Shown here one piece after another: positions 17,608 through 26,114 of a stretch of DNA of 33,729 bases. The stretch is from Desulfoscipio geothermicus (GTDB taxonomy: Bacteria > Bacillota > Desulfotomaculia > Desulfotomaculales > Desulfallaceae). The number at the start of each line of letters is the position of its first letter. The stretch's first letter is position 1. The notes under the pieces are model-generated. The model was not told where the DNA came from. It did not search any database and worked only from the letters and a program-made list of their open reading frames with translations. The position numbers were made by a program, and so were the translations under genes. The stretch covers positions 1 through 33,729 of the forward strand of contig JAENYF010000035.1 of NCBI GenBank assembly GCA_016841905.1, given 5' to 3'.

Positions 17608-17707
17608 GGTATGGTAGTCTCCATCTGTTTTAATTAAATATAAACCTATGTACTATGTTTTCTTTTAATAAGACAAATATACATATAAATATACTGATCA
17701 GTCTTAC

Positions 17708-17732
17708 GTTCAAGTAGAAAGTATGGTTGAAC
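17708..17732. promoter_or_regulatory. Inverted repeat in divergent promoter region
   Basis: GTTCAA (17708-17713) and TTGAAC (17727-17732) form a perfect six-base inverted repeat with a 13-base spacer, between the DUF3231 gene and the phosphotransferase gene. It could be an operator for either or both. It has no obvious similarity to the rifamycin-associated element of actinomycetes. Confidence 0.35.
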
Positions 17733-17826
17733 TATGAAAACCCCAATATTAAGTAAATAGACACAGGTTAGGAAATATCCACAACTAATGAAACGCACAA
17801 ACCTCGGCTTAAGGAGGCTGATTTGG

Positions 17827-20481
17827 TTGTCGAGGAACGATTATGTGTATAGCTTCATGGAGATAGATAAATCAAGTTTGGCCAACGTGGGAGGGAAGGG
17901 GGCAAATTTATGTGAACTATGCCGTGTACCTGGAATTGCGGTACCGGCAGGTTTTTGTGTCACGACCTATGCTTACCGGGATTTCATCAATACCAGTAAT
18001 GAGTTTGTCGGGCTGCTGGAAGCACTTTCAATGATTGATGTTGAAGAACTTGAAGAGCTGAGGGCAGCGGGAGAGTGCATGCGGGCTCACTTGATGAACC
18101 TGGACATTCCCAACTCTATCGAGCGGGAAATTATCTCGGCCTGGCGGGAGACCGGTAGTCAATATGCCTATGCCATTCGCTCCAGCGCCACAGCGGAAGA
18201 CCTGCCGGGGGCCTCTTTTGCCGGGCAGCAGGACACCTTCCTGAATATTGAAGGTGAACAGAATATCCTAGACAGTGTACGCAAGTGCTGGGCATCCCTA
18301 TTTACCGACCGGGCTATTGTATATCGTCACAAGAATGGCTTCCGTCATGAGCAAGTATCACTGGCTGTCGTGGTGCAGCGGATGGTCTTTTCTGAAGTGT
18401 CCGGGATCATGTTTACCGCCGATCCGGTTACCGGTAATCGAAAGACGGTAGCTATTGATGCCGGATTCGGCCTGGGAGAAGCGCTGGTGTCGGGTATTGT
18501 CTCTGCCGATCTGTACCAGGTAAAGTCGGGCAAATTAATTAAAAAGCAAATTGCCAGGCAAGAAACCGCCGTTTATGCCCGGCCTGAGGGTGGGACAGGC
18601 CGAGTGGAGCTTCCAGCTGGGAAGCAGACCGCTCCGGTTTTGTCGGACGAGCAAGCCATCAGGCTGGCTCGTGTGGGTAAGAGAATCGAAGCTCATTTTG
18701 GTTTTCCTCAGGATATTGAGTGGTGTCTGGCTGACAATGAAATATATATTGTGCAGAGTCGGCCGGTAACTACTCTTTATCCGGTTCCTGTTACGGATGA
18801 TGATAAACTCCACCTGTTTATATCCCTCGGCCATGTGCAGATGATGACTGAAGCCATGAAGCCGCTGGGGATATCAGTGCTCCGGACGCTTGCTCCTGTT
18901 GGCAAAAGTGCGCCGGAGGCAGAGAGCGATTTGCTGCAAGAAGCCGGTTGCAGATTATATCTCGATATCACCCGGCTGTTGGAGTACCCGCAGATAAGCA
19001 AGCGGCTGCCCGGGTTGTTGGTCAATGTAGATGAATTAATCGGCCGGACGGTGCAGACATTCACGGAGCGAGAAGATTTCCAGGCAACGGTGAAACCCGG
19101 GCAAAAGCTGGATACCGCCCTGATAAGAAAAGCCTTGCCTACGGCCTTTGCTATGCTGAAAACTATCTTGTACCGTGACAATTATCAGGTAATCGATGAG
19201 CTGAACCGGTTTATCGCGGAAACAGTGGCGGAAAACAGGAGCAAGCTGCAGGCAGTATCAGGCGTGGACGCCATTGCACAGATTCAGGAAATATTACCCA
19301 CCTTAATACCAGCTTTTGCTTTGCGCGTAGCCCAATATATGGGGCTTGCGATTATAAGTTATAAGCTCATTGAGCACTTGTCCCAAAGGTGGCTGGGTGA
19401 TGTGGCTCAGTTGGGCAGCATTAGTAAATCGCCCCCTGGGAATGTAACCACTAAGATGGCTTTGGTGCTGGGGGATGTGGCCGATGACGTTCGCAATTTC
19501 CCGGGGGTGATTAAATACCTGAATCAGGCTGTTGACAAAACATTTTGGGAGGACTTGAGAGCTGTGCCCGGTGGAGAAGATGTACTGCCAGTTTTCTCGA
19601 AATTCTTTGAGCGCTACGGGATGCGTGGGACTGGGGAGATCGATATAACTCGACCGCGCTGGCGTGAGGTGCCGACCCAGTTAATTCCCGCCATACTTAA
19701 TCATGTTTATGGTGTTAAGCCCGGGCAGCACCGTCGTGAATTTCTGACAGGTAAAACGGAGGCTGAACTAGCTGCCGACAAGCTACTGAGGCGCCTGGGG
19801 CAGGAGCCTCTGGGGTTCTTCAAGGCCGGGTGTATGCGGCGGCTGGTCGAAGTGCACCGCTCGTTGATCGGAATTAGGGAACACCCCAAATATTTTATTG
19901 TGCAGCATTTGGATATGTTTAAACAGATAATATTGCAGGAGGCAGGTAAACTGACAGCAGCCGGCATTCTGGAGTATCCGGAAGAAGTTTTTTGGTTGAC
20001 ATTGCCGGAAATCAAGGAAACGATAGCAACGCAGCGGTTAGACCGCAGTTTGCTTACCGGGCGCTGGGAAAAATACCAGAATGATAACAAACTTACTCCT
20101 CCGCGGGCTATGACCAGTGAAGGAGAGATAATTACTGCTAAGCCGGGAGCCCGTGTTCCGTCGGGAGCTTTGCCCGGGAGCCCTGTGTCGGCAGGAATTG
20201 CCGAGGGCCGAGCCCGGGTTGTCCTCAAGTTGGAGGAAGCAAAAATGGAGCTAGGGGATATTTTAGTGGCGCCATATACCGATCCGGCCTGGACCCCGTT
20301 ATTTACCCTGGCGTCCGGGTTGGTAACAGAGGTCGGCGGTCTGATGACCCACGGTGCGGTGGTGGCCCGAGAGTACGGCATGCCGGCAGTGGTAGGCGTT
20401 GAAAATGCTACCCGCTTTATTCAAGACGGGCAAAAGATACGAGTAGACGGTACCCGTGGGTTTGTTGAGATTCTTAAGTAG
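17827..20481 (+). CDS. rph: Rifampin phosphotransferase (Rph)-type PEP-utilising enzyme
   Basis: The three-domain order of Rph is present. An ATP-grasp domain (~10-320) contains VGGKGANL, AIRSSATAEDLPGASFAGQQ and VQSRPVTTLYP. A central substrate domain begins HLFISLGHVQMMTEAMKPLG. A C-terminal swivelling His domain contains GLMTHGAVVAREYGMPAVVG, with the phospho-carrier His at about residue 842. Length is 884 aa, against ~867 for Rph enzymes. Such enzymes transfer the beta phosphate of ATP to rifampin, giving AMP and Pi. PEP synthase is less likely, given the LGHVQMM segment and the overall order. I prefer TTG 17827 because AAGGAGG (17811-17817) sits nine bases before it; ATG 17788 has no ribosome site. 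The real substrate in this organism is unproven. Confidence 0.85.
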   Translation: MSRNDYVYSFMEIDKSSLANVGGKGANLCELCRVPGIAVPAGFCVTTYAYRDFINTSNEFVGLLEALSMIDVEELEELRAAGECMRAHLMNLDIPNSIEREIISAWRETGSQYAYAIRSSATAEDLPGASFAGQQDTFLNIEGEQNILDSVRKCWASLFTDRAIVYRHKNGFRHEQVSLAVVVQRMVFSEVSGIMFTADPVTGNRKTVAIDAGFGLGEALVSGIVSADLYQVKSGKLIKKQIARQETAVYARPEGGTGRVELPAGKQTAPVLSDEQAIRLARVGKRIEAHFGFPQDIEWCLADNEIYIVQSRPVTTLYPVPVTDDDKLHLFISLGHVQMMTEAMKPLGISVLRTLAPVGKSAPEAESDLLQEAGCRLYLDITRLLEYPQISKRLPGLLVNVDELIGRTVQTFTEREDFQATVKPGQKLDTALIRKALPTAFAMLKTILYRDNYQVIDELNRFIAETVAENRSKLQAVSGVDAIAQIQEILPTLIPAFALRVAQYMGLAIISYKLIEHLSQRWLGDVAQLGSISKSPPGNVTTKMALVLGDVADDVRNFPGVIKYLNQAVDKTFWEDLRAVPGGEDVLPVFSKFFERYGMRGTGEIDITRPRWREVPTQLIPAILNHVYGVKPGQHRREFLTGKTEAELAADKLLRRLGQEPLGFFKAGCMRRLVEVHRSLIGIREHPKYFIVQHLDMFKQIILQEAGKLTAAGILEYPEEVFWLTLPEIKETIATQRLDRSLLTGRWEKYQNDNKLTPPRAMTSEGEIITAKPGARVPSGALPGSPVSAGIAEGRARVVLKLEEAKMELGDILVAPYTDPAWTPLFTLASGLVTEVGGLMTHGAVVAREYGMPAVVGVENATRFIQDGQKIRVDGTRGFVEILK

Positions 20482-20504
20482 GTAATATAACGTCTAAAGG
20501 ATAC

Positions 20505-20609
20505 TTAATGACGAAAGATTAGATAGGCAAGCCTATTGAGCTTTAATCTTTTCGTCAGCAGTGGGATACCAAACGTACCGAATAGTACCATAACTATAGC
20601 AGTTAACAT
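20505..20609 (-). CDS. Putative 34-aa small membrane protein
   Basis: On the minus strand AAAAGGAG stands eight bases before ATG 20609, an ideal ribosome site. The ORF encodes MLTAIVMVLFGTFGIPLLTK and a basic tail (RLKLNRLAYLIFRH): one membrane helix followed by a positive tail, typical of small bacterial membrane proteins. Its 3' part overlaps a strong hairpin that also terminates the convergent phosphotransferase gene. I do not recognise it. Confidence 0.4.
   Translation of the reverse strand: MLTAIVMVLFGTFGIPLLTKRLKLNRLAYLIFRH
20510..20556 (+). terminator. Hairpin after the phosphotransferase gene
   Basis: GACGAAAGATTA (20510-20521) pairs with TAATCTTTTCGTC (20544-20556) with one bulged base. 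An inner ATAGGC/GCCTAT helix (20523-20528/20531-20536) sits inside. It lies 29 bases after the stop of the phosphotransferase gene. No T run follows. Confidence 0.5.
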
Positions 20610-20956
20610 GCTAACAGCTCCTTTTATAAGCACTTGCATAGCATTATTAGAATATATAAATTATTTTACTAGAATAGACGACATAGTGTGAGGAATGTTC
20701 CCCGGTAAATTTGTTGTTGGTATGCCGTCATAGCATTTAGACTTCGCTGCGTATTTATATTCAGCTCCTCGGATTTTCAATCAGTCGATACAAGATAGGC
20801 GGAGGTATATCCTGGAATATCTGATAGTAACATATAGCAGCGAATTTGGGGTACCAGTATGAACTATAAAGCTAATTAATACACAGAAATTTCTGATTTT
20901 ACCAATTAGACTGTTATGCACAGTAATTTGTTCCCTGATTAACAAAAATAAAATTT
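20610..20956. other. Non-coding, AT-rich stretch
   Basis: I see no gene, RNA or repeat in this ~350-base stretch beyond scattered AT-rich sequence. Remnants of an upstream men gene could be present but are not recognisable. Confidence 0.4.
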
Positions 20957-21589
20957 GAAGAACTGAACTAAAGCATTGAACTATTTCATTTGAGTATGCC
21001 TTTTAAAGTTAACCTTTAAACCTCTCAAACCAGCCTAAATCGGCGAGAGACTCTCGTAATTAAATTAATGGATGATTCGGGCAATACTGGATACGGGGAA
21101 GTGGTTGGAATTAACCCACCCGATGGCAACAGCCGGCCTGGAGAATGCGGTTTTAGACTTGTTTGCCAGGCGTCACCACAGTCCATCATGGATCTGGTGT
21201 TTCATGAAGAAACCAGTGATAAGATTTACGCAGGTATCGTCCTGGGAGATTTGGAAAGCCAAAGCTTGTTAAACCAAATTGAGGAATATGTAAATGAAGG
21301 GTACGTCCGTTTTAAAATTAAAATCAAACCGGAAGATAGTTATGCCAAATTTAAGCAGATCCAGGCAAAATACCCGGACCTGATGTTGTTAGCTGATGCC
21401 AATAACAGTTTTACTGGTGATTTATCTTTCTCCCGGCGCTACTTTGCTAAAGATGTCATTCAATCTGAAATTACAGTTCAGCATGGCCTCATTATAGTGC
21501 CTAAAGGACCAGGTTTAGGTGTGGAAATTGATGAAGCTGCTTTAAAATATCTTACCATCGATCGAACAATCATTGACGGAGGTACTTAG
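20957..21589 (+). pseudogene. menC: o-Succinylbenzoate synthase (MenC, enolase superfamily) relic
   Basis: Pieces of MenC appear in order. In one frame (codons beginning at 20972) the DNA reads SIELFHLSMPFKVNL, stop TAA at 21017, then TSQTSLNRRETLVIKLMDDS and GNTGYGEVV. About 55 residues are then missing. HPMATAGLENAVLDLFA follows in another frame (near 21115-21165), and the first frame resumes with KIYAGIVLGDLESQ, FKIKIKPEDSYAKF and the active-site strand LADANN. A second gap of about 130 residues, covering the other catalytic residues, is followed by SRRYFAKDVI and PKGPGLGVEIDE, the family ending. The gene encoded a step of menaquinone synthesis and is clearly dead. Confidence 0.8.
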
Positions 21590-21590
21590 T

Positions 21591-21977
21591 TTGGAGTCTA
21601 CCATAAATTTGCTTGAGAGCTTAAATATTGAACATTTACGCCTGGATCCTGTTAAGGGTAAATTTGAGGCCAAAATGAATTTAACTTCCTTTCACAGTCA
21701 ACCCTTTGGTATGCTGCATGGCGGAGCCACCATCGCTTTTGGCGAAACAGTGGCAGCCATGGCTTCTAACCGCATGATTGAAAAAAATAGAATAGCGGTA
21801 GGTCAAACCGTGGTCGCCTATCATTTTAAACCGAAAAAGATAGAGGGCTATCTCCTGGCCAAGGGTATACTCATGCACCAGGGCAAGAGATCACATGTAT
21901 GGCGGATAGAAATGTATGATGAAAATGAGCTACTCATTTCCTGTGTAACAGTGACCAATACTGCTATTAAAAAATAG
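21591..21977 (+). CDS. PaaI/MenI-type hotdog thioesterase
   Basis: 128 residues from TTG 21591, chosen because GGAGGT (21578-21583) lies seven bases upstream; the longer frame from 21573 would put the ribosome site inside the gene. The hotdog motif PFGMLHGGATIAFGETVAAM identifies an acyl-CoA thioesterase of the PaaI/YdiI group, with the Glu/HGG site in place. Its start follows the menC stop by one base, so it was co-transcribed with menC. 1,4-dihydroxy-2-naphthoyl-CoA hydrolase (MenI) is therefore the most likely original role. The substrate is not proven, and the retained gene may now serve another acyl-CoA. Confidence 0.75.
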   Translation: MESTINLLESLNIEHLRLDPVKGKFEAKMNLTSFHSQPFGMLHGGATIAFGETVAAMASNRMIEKNRIAVGQTVVAYHFKPKKIEGYLLAKGILMHQGKRSHVWRIEMYDENELLISCVTVTNTAIKK

Positions 21978-22113
21978 CCAATAGAAGGATTTGGAGCTTT
22001 CCGGATCCTTCTTAATTAATGTTAACCTCATTGAGCTTTTGCGGCTGTCTTTATGCAATAAAGGAAATATTAAAAAATGATGATGATTAAAATTATCGCA
22101 AAGGAAGGAATTT

Positions 22114-22530
22114 ATGAAAAGTTACAAAAAAGAACTTTGGTTTGAAGTTCCACGGAGGCGCGAATTAATTAATATTACCCCGCAAGTGAAACAATGTTTG
22201 GCGCAAAGCGGTATTACTGAGGGACTGCTTCTATGTAACGCGATGCATATTACCGCTAGTGTCTTTATTAACGACGACGAAACCGGGCTTCATCAAGACT
22301 TTGAAGTTTGGTTGGAAGGGTTGGCTCCTGAAAAGCCATATTCGCGGTATCAGCACAATGGTTTTGAGGACAACGCGGATGCTCATCTTAAGCGTACTAT
22401 TATGGGAAGAGAAGTGGTCGTTGCTGTCACTGAAGGAAAGCTAGATCTCGGTCCTTGGGAACAGATTTTTTATGGCGAATTTGATGGTAAAAGGAGAAAA
22501 AGGGTATTGGTTAAAATTATTGGTGAATAA
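22114..22530 (+). CDS. yjbQ: YjbQ/UPF0047 family protein
   Basis: 138 residues with the UPF0047 core: [20 protein letters not shown], the helix [13 protein letters not shown], then [17 protein letters not shown] and [16 protein letters not shown]. The family forms compact trimers and is annotated as secondary thiamine-phosphate synthase-like from weak activity in E. coli; its physiological role is uncertain. Conserved His, Asp and Glu residues typical of the active pocket are visible (MHIT, HQD, DAH). AAGGAAGG precedes ATG 22114. The last ~280 coding bases plus ~40 downstream bases recur almost unchanged at 27352-27669. Confidence 0.85.
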   Translation: MKSYKKELWFEVPRRRELINITPQVKQCLAQSGITEGLLLCNAMHITASVFINDDETGLHQDFEVWLEGLAPEKPYSRYQHNGFEDNADAHLKRTIMGREVVVAVTEGKLDLGPWEQIFYGEFDGKRRKRVLVKIIGE

Positions 22531-22569
22531 ATCAATTTTGATACTTAGCAGGTACAGGCGATATAAATA
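22251..22569 (+). repeat. Direct repeat, copy 1 (3' part of yjbQ)
   Basis: This starts abruptly at TACCGCTAGTG inside yjbQ and runs past its stop. It matches 27352-27669 with only a few differences (three in the first 40 bases, one T-length change after the stop, and several in the last 15 bases). Confidence 0.92.
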
Positions 22570-22699
22570 CAAAAAAAACGAAAGTTATGATGACTTTGAT
22601 ACAAAGTTCCACATATTTTTCATGCATTGGTATGCTATACTAATAAAAACTGATTTTTCGAGTCTAAAAACAGTTTTGGCTACTCTACCATGGTACCTT

Positions 22700-23285
22700 T
22701 AGAACAGTAAATATCTTCACCATGTGATCATCAATAATTCGGCGGCCGTTCTGCGCTCCGTAAAGCATACAATGCGTGTAGTCCTTATTAACAAGCCTCG
22801 TCGCGCCGCTAGAGAACCGGTAAATTTCATCAATCGCATTATCCGAAAAGATATCGTGTTCGGCACCGGCATAAGCCAGGTGCCGATTAATATATTCCCC
22901 TACCTGAGCTCTGTCTAGGTTGGTCAATTTGCACTGCAGGTCTACTCGTTGACGGATGGCGGCGTGTAGTTCTCCCAAAGTTCGCTTTGGCCCACTAGAA
23001 TCAAAGCCATTGGACTTTGCGCATCCATCTTAAAGTTTAATAGAAACCGGACCTCTTCGCATTTCTTTGTCTGGTAGTTGGGCTTCATCCACGACAACGA
23101 CCTCCTTGTTCTGTTCGAGTAAATTTTTAACTTCTTCAGCTCCCATATTACATAATATCCTGGCGCACATATTCACAAAAGCATCCTGACTTTATTGGCC
23201 TGCGGATCCACTTCCTCGTCATTCATTAAATAGGTTAAAGAAGCATTAAGCACCGGCCAGCTTTGGTCGGGTATTTTTGTTTTGT
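22700..23285 (-). pseudogene. ExeA/TniB-type AAA+ ATPase relic (transposition helper)
   Basis: Read on the minus strand in several frames, this matches the ExeA-like ATPases that accompany transposases. From 5' to 3' it gives SWPVLNASLTYLMNDEEVDP, then GAEEVKNLLEQNKEVVVVDE with the Walker B AQLPDKEM (usually DEAHLLDKEM), then in a shifted frame FKMDAQSPMALILVGQSELW. It ends with HAAIRQRVDLQCKLTNLDRA and VGEYINRHLAYAGAEHDIFS. There are at least two frameshifts and a stop, and the Walker A region is missing or unreadable. Its last open part is 22685-22978. No partner transposase is adjacent. Confidence 0.75.
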
Positions 23286-23319
23286 GTTATTTTTTGTCTA
23301 TTTTTCGCTGGATAGTTTA

Positions 23320-23347
23320 TTGACATATGCCGCAAATATAATATAAT
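23320..23347 (+). promoter_or_regulatory. Strong sigma-A promoter for the modABC leader
   Basis: TTGACA (23320-23325) and TATAAT (23342-23347) are perfect consensus boxes 16 bases apart. The promoter lies about 350 bases before modA, leaving a long untranslated leader that holds the riboswitch-like element. Confidence 0.8.
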
Positions 23348-23464
23348 AAAGACCAAACGACACGGCCATGTCAAAAATTATATGGAGAGGAAGTGTAATA
23401 GTACTGGATTAGGAAAGAAAAGTATTTTTTATGAAAATTATTGAATAACAGTTTATATATGTAT

Positions 23465-23575
23465 TCATATAACTCCGAGCCAATTGTCCTAATGTATTAT
23501 TCTATGGACAAAGGGCCTTTAGGGCTTAGTTGGAAACGACTTAGCCAACCAGTGTGTAAAGGAGAAGCTGTTGAT
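23465..23575 (+). ncRNA. Putative Moco/Tuco-type riboswitch aptamer
   Basis: A conserved-looking structured leader precedes modABC. ACTCCGAGCC (23471-23480) is followed by a hairpin with arms TTGTCC (23484-23489) and GGACAA (23506-23511). Then comes AGGGCCTTTAGGGC and a long hairpin, GGCTTAGTTG (23523-23532), loop GAAA, CGACTTAGCC (23537-23546), and CAACC. I recall this combination of a CCGAGCC block, GGGC stretches and a GAAA-capped hairpin from the molybdenum/tungsten cofactor RNA motif, which controls Mo/W transport and cofactor genes. The assignment is from memory plus context, not from a covariance search. A terminator lies 24 bases further on, as expected for expression control. Confidence 0.6.
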
Positions 23576-23598
23576 TTTGCTTGGAATTGAGATATGAC

Positions 23599-23633
23599 AA
23601 GCGACTCGGTGTTTCTCACTGGGTCGCTTTAAT
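23599..23633 (+). terminator. Terminator between aptamer and modA (expression platform)
   Basis: AAGCGAC (23599-23605) pairs with GTCGCTT (23623-23629), and CGGTG/CACTG extends the inner stem. TAATTATTT follows. It stands 65 bases before modA and inside the leader, so it would stop transcription before the genes unless the aptamer fold prevents it. Confidence 0.7.
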
Positions 23634-23698
23634 TATTTGGGAATGAAGACGCCCCGACATGTATGAAAAGTTAAAATAGAAAAAAGGAGCTTAATTAT

Positions 23699-24496
23699 AT
23701 GAAAAGATTTTCAAGAATTATTCTAACCATCGCCTTGTTGGTAAGTTTTACAGTAATGGCTGGGTGCTCCCAACAACCAACGTCCACTTCTACTTTAGAT
23801 GAGCCGGAAAAACTATCTTTCGAGGGGCAGACGCTTAATCTTTATGTTGCTGCCGGAATGAAAAAACCGATAGACCAGATTATAAAAACTTTTCAAAATG
23901 AAACCGGAGCTACTGTTGCTGTAAATTATGGCCCATCCGGAGGACTCTATGCACAGATTGAACAAAACCAGCCATGTGATCTTTATTACTCAGCTGATTG
24001 GATATATATTGAGAAAGTTGAGCAGGCTGGAAAGTTGGAGAAGAGCAACAAGTTTTTAACAGACAATCTGGTTCTTGTTGTTTCCGAAACAGGTCAGAGC
24101 AAGGTCGACAAATTAGAGGACTTAAGCAAGCCGGGTGTCGTTATGGCGATTGCTGACGCCCAAGCCCCGGTTGGTGTTTATTCCAAAAACTCCTTGGTAA
24201 ACTTGGGGTTATGGGAAAAAGCATCCGCAAATATCAAGGCCATGCCCAGTACTGTAAATCAGGTAGCCATCATGGTTAAAGAAGACCAGGTGGATGCAGG
24301 ATTGGTTTATTCAAGTGTCGCTAATGCTAATGAAATGAATTCAGTAGAAGTGATTGATGATGAATACTCCGGTGAAATTGTATTTGGTTCAGCCATTATC
24401 AAGGGTGGGCAGCTTGAACTGGCCGATGCTTTTTCAACGCATGCAATAAAAAATGTGGCAGTGTTTGAACAATACGGTTGGAAAGCTTATGAATAA
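23699..24496 (+). CDS. modA: Molybdate/tungstate-binding lipoprotein ModA
   Basis: 265 residues. The signal peptide ends in the lipobox VMAGC (Cys23), so the mature protein is anchored to the membrane face. The body reads NLYVAAGMKKPIDQIIKTFQ, VNYGPSGGLYAQIEQNQPCD and YYSADWIYIEKVEQAGKL, the ModA pattern (AAxxxxP, SGxLYxQI, DxxxSAD). It captures molybdate or tungstate and delivers it to ModB. GGAG seven bases before ATG 23699 is a good ribosome site. The leader contains a terminator and a probable metal-cofactor riboswitch. The stop overlaps modB. Confidence 0.85.
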   Translation: MKRFSRIILTIALLVSFTVMAGCSQQPTSTSTLDEPEKLSFEGQTLNLYVAAGMKKPIDQIIKTFQNETGATVAVNYGPSGGLYAQIEQNQPCDLYYSADWIYIEKVEQAGKLEKSNKFLTDNLVLVVSETGQSKVDKLEDLSKPGVVMAIADAQAPVGVYSKNSLVNLGLWEKASANIKAMPSTVNQVAIMVKEDQVDAGLVYSSVANANEMNSVEVIDDEYSGEIVFGSAIIKGGQLELADAFSTHAIKNVAVFEQYGWKAYE

Positions 24497-25262
24497 AGAA
24501 GTAATAAGAATTTTCTTTTTGCCGCTGTTTATCTTGCTGATCCTTTTTCCCGTTCTAGCACTGGTTTTTAATCTAACTATGAAAGGAATTTTGGCCACCA
24601 TGGTGGATCCATTTTTCTGGGATAGTGTTAAAAATACGCTAATAGCAGCTTTATTGGCTGCCGCTCTGGCTATAGTTGTTGCAATTGGTTTTGGCTACTA
24701 TCATTTATTTCACCGTGATTCAATGGTGTATAAGGTTGCAAATCTATTTAATGACTTACCAATTGCACTGCCACATACTGTAGCAGGACTAGCTTTGCTT
24801 TTGGCCTTTGGACGAAATACCTTCGGTTTTTTGGGGGAAACAGGCGCGGCCTTTACACTTTTTGCTGTCATTTTAGCCATGTTTTTTGTCTCCTATTCTT
24901 TAGCGGCACGCACACTGGTCTCAGGGGTTGATCAAATGGAGCCGGAAATAATCGACGTGGCTAGAACGCTGGGAGATAATCCGAGCCAGGTTTATTTTCG
25001 GGTGGTTCTTCCTCTGATGGGTGAAGCCTTGTTTTCCGGTTTTGTGCTGGGGTTTTCGCGATCCTTAAGCGAATTTGCTGCAGTTATCATGTTTGGCGGC
25101 AATATGCCGGGGAGTACGCAGGTTCTAGCCTCCTATGTCTTTACCAAAGTGGAGGTGGGCGATCTAGATATGGCCGTAACAGCCGCCGTGTTCTGTGTTG
25201 CTCTGTCCTTCTTAATTGTCTCAGTACTAAGCTTTAGGAGGCATCGTTATGCTGCAAGCTAA
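24489..25262 (+). CDS. modB: Molybdate/tungstate ABC permease ModB
   Basis: 257 residues from ATG 24489, which overlaps the modA stop by eight bases (ATGAATAA). Five to six membrane segments are present, with the ABC permease EAA loop (DVARTLGDNPSQVYFRVVLP) facing the ATPase. The family stretch LPIALPHTVAGLALLLAFG and the C-terminal SRSLSEFAAVIMFGGNMPG are typical of ModB. It forms the channel through which the oxyanion passes. The stop codon region overlaps modC by 14 bases, so translation of all three is coupled. Confidence 0.9.
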   Translation: MNKEVIRIFFLPLFILLILFPVLALVFNLTMKGILATMVDPFFWDSVKNTLIAALLAAALAIVVAIGFGYYHLFHRDSMVYKVANLFNDLPIALPHTVAGLALLLAFGRNTFGFLGETGAAFTLFAVILAMFFVSYSLAARTLVSGVDQMEPEIIDVARTLGDNPSQVYFRVVLPLMGEALFSGFVLGFSRSLSEFAAVIMFGGNMPGSTQVLASYVFTKVEVGDLDMAVTAAVFCVALSFLIVSVLSFRRHRYAAS

Positions 25263-25932
25263 AGAAATTACAAAGAAATTCAGACAACAGGTAGTTTTGC
25301 AACAAGCTTGTCTAGAAGTGAATTCGGAAATTAAAGCTCTCATCGGAATTAATGGTAGCGGTAAGTCCACCTTCCTGAAAATTGTAGCCGGAATCGTTTC
25401 TGCCGACCATGGGAAGGTGTTCTTGAACAACTGTGATGTTACCAGTCTGCCTCCTGAACAGCGAAACGTTGGTTATGTCCCTCAACATCCGGCTCTTTTT
25501 CAGCATCTGACTGTTAAAGAAAATATTCTCTATGGTATGCGCAACGGTAAAGGATCAATCGACACTTACGAGCGGATAGTTGATTTGCTTGATTTGCAAG
25601 CTGTTTTGGACAAACATCCCAGGGAATTAAGTGGCGGTTATAGAACTCGGACGTCCCTGGCTCGAGCCCTTGTTCCTCAACCGCAAATACTACTCATGGA
25701 CGAACCATTAACAGGTATAGATGTTGTCCTGAAAGAAAGAATACTGCCTGATTTCCGCAAGGTCCTTAAAGAACTGCAGGTTCCGGTACTTTATGTTACT
25801 CATGATCCAAAAGAAGCTGAATTGCTGGCCGATAATTATGCCCTTATGGATAATGGACAGGTTCGCCAAGTGGATACCTCAGCCGAAGCGTTTGAATTAA
25901 TTCGCACCAGCATTCTCCAGGAATATGCCTAA
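25249..25932 (+). CDS. modC: Molybdate/tungstate ABC ATPase ModC (short form)
   Basis: 227 residues with Walker A GINGSGKST, Q-loop YVPQHPALFQHLTV, signature LSGGYRTR (a variant of LSGGQ), Walker B ILLMDEPLTGID and switch His in YVTHDPKEAE. There is no C-terminal TOBE/molybdate-binding domain, unlike longer ModC proteins (about 350 aa), so the protein is the catalytic core only. That may mean regulation lies elsewhere, for example at the RNA leader. ATG 25249 follows TTTAGGAGGCATCGTT. It ends the operon; the downstream sequence is an IS relic. Confidence 0.88.
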   Translation: MLQAKEITKKFRQQVVLQQACLEVNSEIKALIGINGSGKSTFLKIVAGIVSADHGKVFLNNCDVTSLPPEQRNVGYVPQHPALFQHLTVKENILYGMRNGKGSIDTYERIVDLLDLQAVLDKHPRELSGGYRTRTSLARALVPQPQILLMDEPLTGIDVVLKERILPDFRKVLKELQVPVLYVTHDPKEAELLADNYALMDNGQVRQVDTSAEAFELIRTSILQEYA

Positions 25933-26114
25933 TAGGATAAGAAAATTGCCGAGTTTGATAAAATATTATTGTTAGCGGACACCAAAAGAATGTTAATTGA
26001 TTATTACGCAAAGGTTTAAAACTTTTAAAAACCGGCCCCCCTTACTTTGATAAGCCCCCCTTTGAGTAGACACCTGAAATAATAAAATCAGGACTACACA
26101 AAGGGGAGTTTTCT

